15,726 nt of DNA from Monoraphidium neglectum. Its lineage: Eukaryota > Chlorophyta > Chlorophyceae > Sphaeropleales > Selenastraceae. The stretch spans positions 1 to 15,726 of the forward strand of contig NW_014012471.1 of assembly GCF_000611645.1 (NCBI RefSeq), in the 5' to 3' direction. The position numbers and the translations under genes are program-made. Each line of letters starts with the position of its first letter. Within the stretch, counting starts at the first letter, position 1. A model generated the notes under the pieces. It made no database searches. It saw only the letters and a list, made by a program, of their open reading frames with translations, and was not told the DNA's origin. Shown here one piece after another: positions 8,578 through 15,726 of this stretch.

Positions 8578-9580
8578 GCTCATCGGTGTGCGTTGCTGAC
8601 ATGGTGCAGCCTCGCTCGCCGGCACACAATAATGCTTGCGCCGTCTTCCCTGATGTGTACTCGTCCACCCGCAGCGCCCAGCAGGCCGTCGCGAATCGCA
8701 CAATTGGCGCTGCCTCAGTCGCTGGCAATGATGCTGATGCCCCCCCCTCCCGACCGCCACCTACCTGTTGTGTGCCTATGCAATTCTAGTGCCCTGAACG
8801 CTGCCAAGGAGCAGTATGGCAACCTGCAGTACCAGGTGGGCCGTCGTGCTTTTATCAACAATTGAACAATGTAGTTTAATGTGGTACCGCTGCCAAAATT
8901 CCGCATACAGTCACCCCGCTGCCAAACGGCCGGTGCTGTTGGCTGGCCGGCCATGCGCCCTGCTGGTGCTGCTGCTCTTAAGCCTCAGTCTCGCCTGCTT
9001 GCAAGGGTTGTGGTGTTTACACCTCAGCGTGTCTGACTAACATCATTTCGTACGCTTCGTTTTTCCAACGCGCAGTCTCGCCGGTGGTCCCCAGCCCCCG
9101 CGCGTTCACACCGTTGTCAACCGCTGACTCCTCTACCTGATACCTGCTCGCACCGCAGACGCTTGGCCAGGGCCTCACGACCGGCAGTGACACGCGGACC
9201 GCCCTGGCCAACATCCAGGCGCAGAGCGACATCCAGGCCAGCCTGGACTCTGGCAACGCGTTCAGGGCCACGCAGGGCAACGCTGACAGGTGCGTCAGGG
9301 CTTCAGGGGCGAGACGTGCCCGCGCAGCTTTGTGATATAGTGCAACTAGATGGGGTGATCTGACTTCGACCCATGTTACCCATGCCTGCTGTGGTAATTG
9401 ACTGACAGTTAGGTTATGTTTCTGTCTTCTGTTCGCAGCTCCGTGGCGGTGTTTCGTGCATCAGTCAACTTATCAAACACAACCCTTGTGTGATCCGTTG
9501 ACTGCTGCCCCTTCCACAGTGCGCTGGCAACCACCTTCAATGGAGCTCAGACCCACGAGTTCACGACCAACAACAACTAG
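6994..9580 (+). CDS. Secreted Ala/Gln/Asn-rich protein, paralog B (7 exons, 205 residues)
   Basis: The exons are 6994-7054, 7309-7402, 7867-8031, 8450-8509, 8790-8835, 9159-9289 and 9520-9580 (stop TAG). The intron phases are 1,2,2,2,0,2, identical to paralog A. The start gives MNMKMTIAVLLALALAQSAA, a clear signal peptide, with likely cleavage in the Ala run near residues 20-22. A Pro/Gln-rich segment (PGAPQPQHK) follows. Exon 3 then carries a Gly/Asn/Ser-rich insert (residues 53-64, LGTNSGRNNGGD) missing from A. Conserved motifs are IGQNQAQAIV (exon 4), AKEQYGN (exon 5) and GSDTRTALAN (exon 6); by eye 27 of 43 residues in exon 6 match A. The tail ends EFTTNNN. There is no cysteine. Intron 4 contains a GT microsatellite and an apparent relic exon. 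Function is unknown; export is inferred from the signal peptide. It probably arose with A by tandem duplication long enough ago for the introns to have diverged. Confidence 0.85.
8056..8086 (+). other. G-quadruplex and degenerate telomere-like tract in intron 3 of paralog B
   Basis: Five runs of three or four G at 8056, 8066, 8072, 8079 and 8084 are separated by 2-6 bases, so the nascent RNA could form a quadruplex. The sequence GTAGGGTTTTGGGTTGGG resembles decayed telomere-type repeats. An exact TTTTAGGG, the Chlamydomonas telomere unit, lies at 8142-8149 in the same intron. Confidence 0.5.
8123..8138 (+). repeat. Short inverted repeat in intron 3 of paralog B
   Basis: CTGCCCT (8123-8129) and AGGGCAG (8132-8138) are perfect arms around AC, next to the telomere-like TTTTAGGG. 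Confidence 0.5.
8228..8243. repeat. 16-base perfect palindrome in intron 3 of paralog B
   Basis: GGCATGCCGGCATGCC is its own reverse complement and also a tandem pair of GGCATGCC. No known function. Confidence 0.7.
8545..8576 (+). repeat. (GT)16 microsatellite in intron 4 of paralog B
   Basis: Thirty-two bases of uninterrupted GT begin 35 bases after the exon 4 donor and end about 100 bases before the putative relic exon at 8675. GT microsatellites are common in chlorophyte nuclear genomes and are likely polymorphic. Confidence 0.95.
8675..8725 (+). pseudogene. Possible relic exon in intron 4 of paralog B (51 bases)
   Basis: A strong acceptor-like CCACCCGCAG ends at 8674. The next 51 bases are open in the frame passed on by exon 4 and encode AQQAVANRTIGAASVA, which has the family's typical composition. 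The counterpart in A ends GCTGG/GT; here the sequence is GCTGG/CA. No GT or GC donor in the right phase exists, so inclusion would break the frame. This suggests an exon that lost its donor. Confidence 0.35.
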
Positions 9581-10166
9581 AAGTGGATCAGTTGCTCTGT
9601 GATCAACGCGTCTCACGGACGTGCCGGTGGTGCCGCGAATCCTGGATATGTGCCAGGATGGCTCTTTTCGGCAGTACGGTGGACATTCTATCTGCTGGGC
9701 TGATGCTCCCTGAAATGGGTCCCACTGTGCCAGTGCGGGGAAGATCTGCACTACGCTTCATTCAAACCCCCACTGCACCTCGGTTTTGTGCGGTGCGTGT
9801 GGATGGGGGGGAGTTGTGCAGATGATGGTGGTTCAGACTGAGTTGGATAGTGCTGATGGTCTGGGCATTCCACTGACGACGTCACTGCGTGAAGGCAGGT
9901 TAAGTGAGTGAGCAGTTGGCTGTGTTGAGTCTTTGAGTTGCAAACAAGGGCAGGACGTTGCCAACAACGGGTGGTGCACTCCGTTCGGCGTGTGCTGATC
10001 GTGTGGCATTGCCCCCAGCAGGATGCATCTTTGCTTGGCAGTTTGCCTCTCGTCTTCGTCAGCCTGCGTGCTGCATCTCTCTTTGGTGGGACTGCTCTCA
10101 CCAACCTGCTGCCATGGATTTCCATCCTGATTTGACACCCAACTTCATGCATCGTGTTCACACCTA

Positions 10167-10194
10167 TTCCCAATGGCCCTTTGTCATTTGGGAA
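10167..10194 (+). ncRNA. Conserved 3' UTR hairpin, copy B
   Basis: TTCCCAATG (10167-10175), a nine-base loop (10176-10184) and CATTTGGGAA (10185-10194) form a nine-pair stem with one bulged T. It lies 587 bases past the paralog B stop. The arms match copy A at 4121-4145 except for a compensating A-T to T-A change and a shorter loop-side end. The flank GGGAAAGA and a nearby TGATTT after the stem are also shared. Confidence 0.6.
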
Positions 10195-10853
10195 AGAAAC
10201 ATTCCTGAACTGATTTTCAGACTGCATCAGTCTTCGCGCGTTTTCGCTGCCATGTGTGCAGTGATGGATAGTTGGTGCAGCACAACATTCTGCGTTGGTG
10301 CTTTTGTATTTGAGCACTGCACTCCTGCGAACAGCTGAAAAAGCTGCACGTGCAGGATGGGATCAGGCTGGGTTTGTTGTTTCATCGGCTGCTTTGATAT
10401 TCTTCGATGATGGCTTGCTTGTGCAGTGGTGCTGCTGTAGCAAAGCTCCATAAGTTGGTTTTGCGTGTAAGCAACATGGATTGAGAATATCCCTTCCCCA
10501 ATTCCAAAGGGATCCTGCAAACATGATGTACACCCGCAGACGTGCACATTCAGCACTGATGTGGAACGGGCGCTGAGAGTGGGCTGTGGCCAAGCAACCC
10601 AATGCAAGGTAGACATGACTGATTATTTGCAACCGTAAGGTGGGCTGTTGAAAGCTAAGCCGGCCAGCCTGCTGCGTGCGCCTGCACTGCTGCTTGAAGG
10701 GGACTGTCTGAAATGAGACGGAATGGATTGTGTCCTGCACTTGCACCCGCAAGACTGAAGCTGTGATCATTACAGCTTGGTGGAATGATATCACCACGTA
10801 TGTCTGGTTGTGGTGACCTCTCAATCATCTTTGTAAGCTCTCATAGCTGCAAA

Positions 10854-10880
10854 GTCAAACATGTGTGCTTTGACATGTAA
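10854..10880 (+). terminator. Inverted repeat followed by TGTAA, likely transcript end of paralog B
   Basis: GTCAAA (10854-10859) and TTTGAC (10869-10874) are inverted arms, and TGTAA follows at 10876-10880. Another TGTAA lies at 10832. It is the most distal of the candidate 3' ends of the paralog B transcript. Confidence 0.3.
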
Positions 10881-12142
10881 ACAATATGCCTATTAGTTAT
10901 GCCAAGGCAACAGCCCTTAGAGACTTCAAAGCAACTTACGGTACACGTACAGGTTCAGACAACTGTCGCATCATGCAATCTGGAGTTGCAGCCCTGACAA
11001 ATTGCATTTTATTTGCATTGATCATGCAACGCACTGCTACCACTCTGCCTGCAATTGGCATCCGCTCCAAGCTCACATCGCGCACAGGTATTTGATTGAT
11101 TTGTGATCAACATCGCACAGATATAGCCACCTGCCGCCTGGCAGTATTGAAGGCTGCTGCTGCCTCTGCGTTGGTGATGATGGACCTTTCAGGCAGGGCG
11201 GCCTCAGGGCAGAGAATTCACTACATCCATAACCAAGACGGCCATCAATCGTTCATCAGGTAAGTCAGAGTCTGGGATTTGTGGTAGCTCGTGACCTCGG
11301 CCCCATGCATCATGCTCGATGCACCTCGTCTGCCCATATCTGTTTCAGCTTGCAGCATTGCCATGATTCAAAGGCACCCCCTCACCCCCTTGCACTGGCC
11401 CCTCAGAGATGAAGGAGCAGTCCATTGTGTGACTTGCCGGCAGGTGTGCTGCAAGGCACCCACATGTCATGCTGTTGCTCAAGCATGGATTACAGATGAT
11501 CCAAATCCGTAGACACACACATGCAAGGGTCACATGTGCACGCCGTGCGGGCCATCGCGCATCCTTGCGCTCACAAGTTGAAGGGGTGGAATGGGTTGTG
11601 CAGCTGCTGACCTAATGGCCGACCGCGATGTCAGGTACAAGACCTGCCATATGAAGCAACCGTGACAAGGTTCCTTTCCATAGGTTTCAGTGTACAGCTA
11701 CGTTTTGAACGACAGCGCTTTGCGCAGCATCCAGCTCAGCGAGCGTTCGCCACACATCACCCGCGCGCGCCATTCATTTATCTGAGGCCTGTCAGCTGAG
11801 AAAGATTTCCGCAATCGCATATTTTGCCACCCATCTAAACGTCTTATCCGGAGCCTCGAGCTTCAACACCGTCTGGACGCCGTGCGCCACCCGCAGCAGT
11901 GGTGCGCGCCACACACCTGGCATCCATGCCCCCGGCCTTCTGTGCCTGTATGTATGCGTGCAGCCTAATGTTGTGTGATCAAGCGCGCTGTTGTTGGCTT
12001 GAGTCCCGTGCAGTGGTCGTGATGCGTTTGCCGCCAAGCTTGCCTCTGTGCAGCGTCCATGCACTCATTGCATGCATGGGTGTCGGCATAGCAGCATCTC
12101 ATCACCAACATACCCAACCCCTCACTTTCAAACCGCAGAGCC
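10881..12142. other. Region between paralog B and the calycin-like gene; possible upstream exon
   Basis: Mostly without supported genes. A 69-codon frame from 10886 lacks the codon bias seen elsewhere. A perfect donor, CAG/GTAAGT, occurs at 11259/11260. Before it, an open frame from ATG at 11177 encodes MMDLSGRAASGQ and ends in phase 2. It could join exon 1 of the calycin-like gene in frame through the acceptor TTTCAAACCGCAG ending at 12138, extending that protein. It could instead join the acceptor TTTCAG at 11348 to make a 48-residue product. Both are weak. The rest presumably holds the promoter and 5' UTR of the gene at 12143. Confidence 0.3.
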
Positions 12143-13778
12143 ATGTCGCCTTCAGTGCCCGTCCAGAATCGGGCCACCTCAGCCCCCTGCGCGCCCCAGC
12201 GGCAGTGGCGCCACGTGCTGACGCGTTTCCTCGTGCCAGCCACGGCATGGCGCGACGCAGCGGCCGGCGCCCTCGCGCCCCGGTGGGCGCCTGACGTGCG
12301 CTCGCACGCGCTCAGCCGCGACTCAGCGGGTGCGGTCAGCGCGCTGGAGCAGCAGCAGCGGCAGCCACAGCAAGGGCGTCCCGCGCCAAACGGCAGCGGT
12401 GGTGACGTCGGCGCCAACTTGTCGGGGGTCTGGGGAAAGGACGAGCGGCGCAGCGATCTCGCGGCATTCGAACGGTCACTCGACCTCCTGGGGATCAACG
12501 GGGTCCAGCGCGTCACCGCCAAGCTGATTGACGGGATCGAGATCCGGCAAGTGAGCGGTTGCACGGGCCGGGTTCTGCTTCCCTCCTGGGCTGGCTTGAC
12601 ATTGCTGTGGATATGGCCGGGCACCCTGATTTGTATGCCCATGATTTATATGCCCATGAGCGGGCCTGTGTTGATCGGGTCCACACCAATATCCTGCATT
12701 AGCTTGACAGGGATTGGCCTGGCGCTCTGCGGCGCCGCGTGCAGCAAGCGATGCGACGATTTCATAATGGAGGCCTTTGCATGGCCCAGCGTGCCCTTCG
12801 CCTCATTGACACACGCACCTGCTTTCACAGCCCCTCAGCTTGGGATCCTGCAGCGTGCCAGGCAATGTCCCCTCCTCCGCTGCTTTAACTCCTCGTGGCC
12901 CGCCCCACCCTCGCATCCTCTCCCCCTCAACCCCCGCCCGCGCCCCCGCGCCGCGGCAACTTCGCCTCCCCGCAGGACGCGGCGGCGCTGACAGTGAGCT
13001 TCCTGACGGTTGTGCCGTTTTTTAAGGTTACAGAGCGCTTCCCATTCATGTCGAAGACGACGATGGGGCGGCGGGACCTGCGGAAAGGCCGCCAGGAGGC
13101 GACCGCGCGCCGCACGGAGGGCGGCGCGCGCGTGGAGATGAAGTGGGGGGAGCCGCTGGCAGGTGGGTGTTTTGGTGTGCAGGCGTGCGGGCGCGCCGGT
13201 GTGCCGGTGTGCGGGGGTGTGGGCAGTGTTTGCGCAGGGACAGCAGGGGGACAGAGGGGGAGGTGTGGGGCTAGCAGGCACCGGGCTAGGAGGAAAAGGA
13301 TATTTGTGTGTGGGGTGCAAGTGGGGTGTCCCCCCAGCATCGCCCGTTGCTTTGCCGCGCCTGGGCACTTAGTGTGAAAGTGCGAAGAGCGCCCCGCCAG
13401 CCCCGGCATAGGCACCTCGACCTGACTGCCATACGAGCTCTGCCGCGCATCTCCCGCTGCGTCGCGCCCCCATGTATCGTCCCCCTGCTCCGTTTGACAC
13501 AGCAGTCCCTGAATCCACCGAAGCAGAGTGAAACTGAAGCAGAGCGCAAGCATGCTGCACAGTCTGCCCAAAGCTTTTCTCGGCACACACATTACACATT
13601 CATTTACAAACACACAGGCTCTCTGGTAGAGGACTACACCCTGCTGCCCGACGGCGCCATGCGGGTCCGCGCGACGACGACGGTCGGCGGCCGCAGCGTC
13701 ACGGCAGACTCTGTTTACACCCGGTCAGGCCAGAGCAAGGAGGAGCTGCTTGCCCAGCGGAGGAAGGAGCGGCGCTAG
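12143..13778 (+). CDS. Calycin-like (lipocalin/FABP-type) protein with transit-like leader (3 exons, 251 residues)
   Basis: The exons are 12143-12550, 12976-13162 and 13618-13778 (stop TAG), with intron phases 0 and 1. Residues 1-37 contain no acidic residue and are rich in Ala, Arg, Pro and Ser, which suggests a chloroplast or mitochondrial transit peptide. A Gln/Gly-rich linker runs to about residue 90. The domain begins at LSGVWGKDERRSD; its G-x-W signature is Gly95-Val-Trp97. It continues with a helical stretch (TAKLIDGIEI) and beta-strand-like segments in exon 2 (LTVSFLTVVPFFKVTERF, then a basic stretch) and exon 3 (EDYTLLPDGAMRVRATTTV, then SVYTR). This pattern fits the calycin fold that binds small hydrophobic ligands; the ligand is unknown. 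The C-terminus is charged (RRKERR). The start may lie further upstream through an exon near 11177. The fold assignment is by motif recognition, so moderate. Confidence 0.75.
12634..12659 (+). repeat. Short direct repeat in intron 1 of the calycin-like gene
   Basis: TATGCCCATGA occurs at 12634-12644 and again at 12649-12659, a 15-base period. It is probably a local slippage duplication. Confidence 0.7.
13237..13270 (+). other. G-quadruplex motif in intron 2 of the calycin-like gene
   Basis: G runs at 13237-13239, 13246-13250, 13256-13260 and 13267-13270 are separated by 6, 5 and 6 bases. This satisfies the usual four-run definition on the RNA-like strand, about 75 bases after the donor. Confidence 0.6.
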
Positions 13779-13854
13779 GGGCCTGCTTCCTGTTTCACAC
13801 ACAAGTGCACACTTGCAGACGTGCATCTTCGAGCATTCTGTGGCGCTGTTCACC

Positions 13855-13887
13855 CCCGGCGGCGTCGCTCGGGCCCGGCGGCGTCGC
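13855..13887 (+). repeat. Direct repeat in the 3' UTR of the calycin-like gene
   Basis: The 14-base CCCGGCGGCGTCGC occurs at 13855-13868 and 13874-13887. It is a local duplication about 77 bases past the stop, with no known role. Confidence 0.7.
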
Positions 13888-14505
13888 GTGGCGTGTTGCA
13901 GCCTGTGTGGCTGGCGGCGGGTTCGCCGACGGGCGCCAGTGGCTTACGATTTGCTGAGAAGAGAGGAGAGATGGGGTGCTGCTGGCGGCGGGGGTGTGCT
14001 CTCAAGAGGGAGTGGCTTCAGCCGAACCTCAAGAGGCAGAGCGAGGAGTGGTGGATTGCTAAACGTCGCGTGAAGCAGCAGCGGCGCGGCTTGCCGCATG
14101 CGGCTGCGCCTGATTTGTACCAATTGCTTACGAGAGGAGTTTGGTGAGAGGGAGGCAAGGATGTTTTCAAACAAACAATTTGTCGTAATTGTGGTGACAA
14201 AGAGCGCATTGATTTGTTGGCGGCGGCGGCTGTTGCGTCTGCTTGCGGCGCCAACCCGCAGTGCTGCAATGCGCAACTCATCTGTCCAGCATGACCATGC
14301 CCGAGTCTGTTGTTTTTGCCAGCACGGACGGCTGGTCCAGTGGATTGTTTGTTGTGATGCCACACAGGACATAGGGACAGAAAACCTATCTTGTTTGCAG
14401 TCAGTGTAGATTTTGATCGGCATGGATGTAGTGCCGGCCCCATTCGTGCTGGCCTGCGTGACTACGTCTCATCCCCTCCAATGTTCTGATGAGTGTCTGC
14501 GCGGC

Positions 14506-14521
14506 GACGCCCATTGGCGTC
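14506..14521 (+). repeat. Small hairpin before the TGTAA signal
   Basis: GACGCC (14506-14511), loop CATT and GGCGTC (14516-14521) form a perfect six-pair hairpin. It lies about 40 bases before the TGTAA at 14563 in the presumed 3' UTR of the calycin-like gene. Confidence 0.5.
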
Positions 14522-14562
14522 TGATCTCGCCCAAACGATGTTTGCTTGGACTATGCGCGCGC

Positions 14563-14567
14563 TGTAA
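14563..14567 (+). terminator. TGTAA poly(A) signal candidate of the calycin-like gene
   Basis: This is the first plus-strand TGTAA after the stop at 13778, so the 3' UTR would be about 0.8 kb. The region 13779-14560 has no other supported gene. Its frames lack codon bias. Confidence 0.4.
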
Positions 14568-14701
14568 CCGCATGGTTGAATCTACACTGGTACTACTCTC
14601 TTGGTTGACCTTGCTGCTCCAAAAGGAAAATTGGGTTCATGATGTGTACAGCCCATGCAGCGAAACCATGGTGGTGGTTGATAACGGGTCAAAACGGCTG
14701 C

Positions 14702-14706
14702 TTACA
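14702..14706 (-). terminator. TGTAA poly(A) signal candidate of the minus-strand gene
   Basis: TTACA on the plus strand reads TGTAA on the minus strand, about 80 bases past the stop at 14787. The signals of the two converging genes are only about 135 bases apart, so the transcripts end tail to tail. Confidence 0.45.
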
Positions 14707-14786
14707 TGACCAGACGACGCATCGACATGACGGGGAGGATGATACGAAAACTCCTGCGCTCTATTTGAGCTCTATTTAGAGAGAGG

Positions 14787-15726
14787 CTAATAGTCGCCCT
14801 CAGCAGCAGCGCCGCCGCCTGGACTGGGAGACCAGCCGCCGCCGCTGCTTCTGCCGCTGCCACCCCGGTCGCTCGGACTGTCGAGCATGCTCGGACTGCC
14901 CAGTATGCTGCTGCCGCCCCAGCCGCCGCTGACTTGCTGCAGCCGGCCTATCTGATTCAACAATTCGCCCGCCACCGCCGCCGCCGCCGCCACGCGCTCC
15001 GCCGCCGCGCCCTCCGCCGCCGCGCCGCCGCAAGCCGCGGCCGCGCGCCACTGCAGCCGCCGCAGCGCGCGCGCGCAGCGCGCCAGCTCGCCGCCGGTGA
15101 CCTCCCCGGGGCGCGCGCCGGCCAGGCGGCCGGCGGCGACGGCGAAGAAGCCCGCGGCGGCCGCGCCGCAGGCTCCGCCATCACCGCCGCCCGCGATAGG
15201 CAGCCCTGCCAAGGCGTCCGAGGCTGCGCGGGCGATTGCGACGATATGGGGCGTGCCCAACTGCCCAAGCCCCGCCCTCAAAGAAGCATCGTGGAGCGTG
15301 CGCCCGAGCAGAGCCGCGAGCGCGGCGCGCGCCGCCTCGCCCTCGCCGCTGCTGCTGCCGCAGCCGCTGCCACTGCCGTCGCTGCCGCCGCCGCCGCTGC
15401 TGCTGCTGCTGCTGCTGCTTGTGCTGCTGTCATTTTCGTCCCCAGTGCACCTGCTCAGAAGCGACACCAAGTCCCGCAGCCCGCCTGGCGCCAAGCTGCC
15501 TAACATCACGCCCCCCTCCGCCGCGAGCGGCGCCAGCAGCCGCGCCAGCGGCGCCGCCGCCAGCCCCTCCGCCCCCATCGCATCGAGCGCGCGCGCGGCG
15601 CGCACGCGCTCCGACGCGGGGAGCGCGGCGGCCGCCGCCGCCGTCGACAGCCGCTCGAGCAGCAGGCCTCGCAGGTCGAGGGCAGCTTCCCCGCAGCTGC
15701 CCCTCGTAACCGCGGCGCCACCCGCC
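14787..15726 (-). CDS. Ala-rich helical-repeat protein, possibly OPR-type (C-terminal 312 residues, partial)
   Basis: The minus-strand frame is open from the right edge to a TAG at 14789-14787, with no intron needed. The true start lies beyond the window; the GTG at 15605 is an internal codon. Amphipathic helix-like units recur: ERVRAARALDAMG, APGGLRDLVSLLSRC, GTPHIVAIARAASDA and TGGELARCARALRRL. This spacing and the pattern of a turn followed by L-x-x-L-x-x-x-L-x-R resemble octotricopeptide (OPR) and related alpha-solenoid proteins, which in green algae act on organelle RNAs. That function is inference. A Ser/Gly/Asp tract with eight Ser in a row interrupts the solenoid, and the last 60 or so residues are Gly/Ser-rich and probably disordered (GSPSMLDSPSDRGG). 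Third positions are almost all G or C. Other helical-repeat families remain possible. Confidence 0.7.
   Translation of the reverse strand, partial: AGGAAVTRGSCGEAALDLRGLLLERLSTAAAAAALPASERVRAARALDAMGAEGLAAAPLARLLAPLAAEGGVMLGSLAPGGLRDLVSLLSRCTGDENDSSTSSSSSSSSGGGGSDGSGSGCGSSSGEGEAARAALAALLGRTLHDASLRAGLGQLGTPHIVAIARAASDALAGLPIAGGGDGGACGAAAAGFFAVAAGRLAGARPGEVTGGELARCARALRRLQWRAAAACGGAAAEGAAAERVAAAAAVAGELLNQIGRLQQVSGGWGGSSILGSPSMLDSPSDRGGSGRSSGGGWSPSPGGGAAAEGDY
15396..15419 (-). repeat. (AGC)8 trinucleotide repeat encoding poly-Ser
   Basis: Eight GCT units on the plus strand read as AGC on the minus strand, in frame, giving eight Ser within the low-complexity insert of the helical-repeat protein. 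The length is probably polymorphic. The plus-strand reading (poly-Ala/Cys) is a shadow. Confidence 0.9.

Larger units (their letters stand above)
9581..10880 (+). other. Presumed long 3' UTR of paralog B
   Basis: GC content drops visibly after the paralog B stop, and no frame shows third-position C/G bias. The A/B-conserved hairpin at 10167-10194 implies transcription through here. TGTAA copies occur at 10466-10470, 10832-10836 and 10876-10880; the last follows an inverted repeat at 10854-10874. The 3' end is therefore about 0.9-1.3 kb past the stop. Confidence 0.45.

Noticed and set aside
9751..10317. Minus-strand frame of 188 codons
   Set aside because: It lies in the presumed 3' UTR of paralog B, lacks third-position C/G bias, and would run antisense through the conserved hairpin.
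10886..11095. Plus-strand frame of 69 codons starting MPISYAKAT
   Set aside because: Codon usage is unlike the real exons of this window. The possible donor near its end has no suitable acceptor nearby except one about 30 bases away, too close for an intron.
11177..11412. Two-exon 48-residue protein using donor 11259 and acceptor 11348
   Set aside because: The splice sites look good, but the codons are unbiased and no family is recognised. The upstream exon is reported only as a possible extension of the next gene.
14934..15503. Plus-strand frame of 189 codons opposite the helical-repeat gene
   Set aside because: It is Arg/Ala-rich and antisense to a frame with coherent helix motifs, so it is a shadow.

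Overview
This window looks like nuclear DNA from a green alga (chlorophyte). It is very GC-rich. Its genes are split into short exons by GT-AG introns, mostly 230-460 bases long, with pyrimidine-rich acceptors. Strong C/G preference at third codon positions marks the real exons. Candidate poly(A) signals have the form TGTAA, as is usual in chlorophytes. Low-complexity Ser/Gly/Ala tracts and a GT microsatellite fit the same picture. No species could be fixed, and no rRNA, tRNA, CRISPR array or transposon was recognised.

Layout: (1) Positions 1-190 may hold the first exon of a minus-strand gene that runs off the left edge; a heat-shock-element-like palindrome lies upstream of it. (2) Positions 1213-3694 hold a seven-exon gene (paralog A) for a small secreted, Cys-free, Ala/Gln/Asn-rich protein. 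(3) Positions 5003-5294 may hold a two-exon gene for a 75-residue protein with a transit-peptide-like N-terminus. (4) Positions 6994-9580 hold paralog B, with the same seven exons and the same six intron phases as A. (5) Positions 12143-13778 hold a three-exon gene for a protein resembling lipocalin/FABP (calycin) proteins behind a transit-peptide-like leader. (6) Positions 14787-15726 hold, on the minus strand, the 3' part of a gene for an Ala-rich helical-repeat protein, possibly of the OPR type. It converges on gene 5.

The centrepiece is the A/B pair, an old tandem duplication of a family I do not recognise. Introns and most UTR sequence have diverged. Exons 4-7 and all intron phases are kept. 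Both genes also carry, about 430 and 590 bases past their stop codons, a similar hairpin whose arms differ by a compensatory base-pair change and share a bulged T. This suggests a conserved RNA element that is regulated or processed with the pair. Both copies also have a possible 51-base cassette or relic exon at the same place inside intron 4; it keeps frame in A but lacks a usable donor in B.

All exon structures were deduced by eye from splice signals, reading-frame continuity and A/B comparison, without transcript data.
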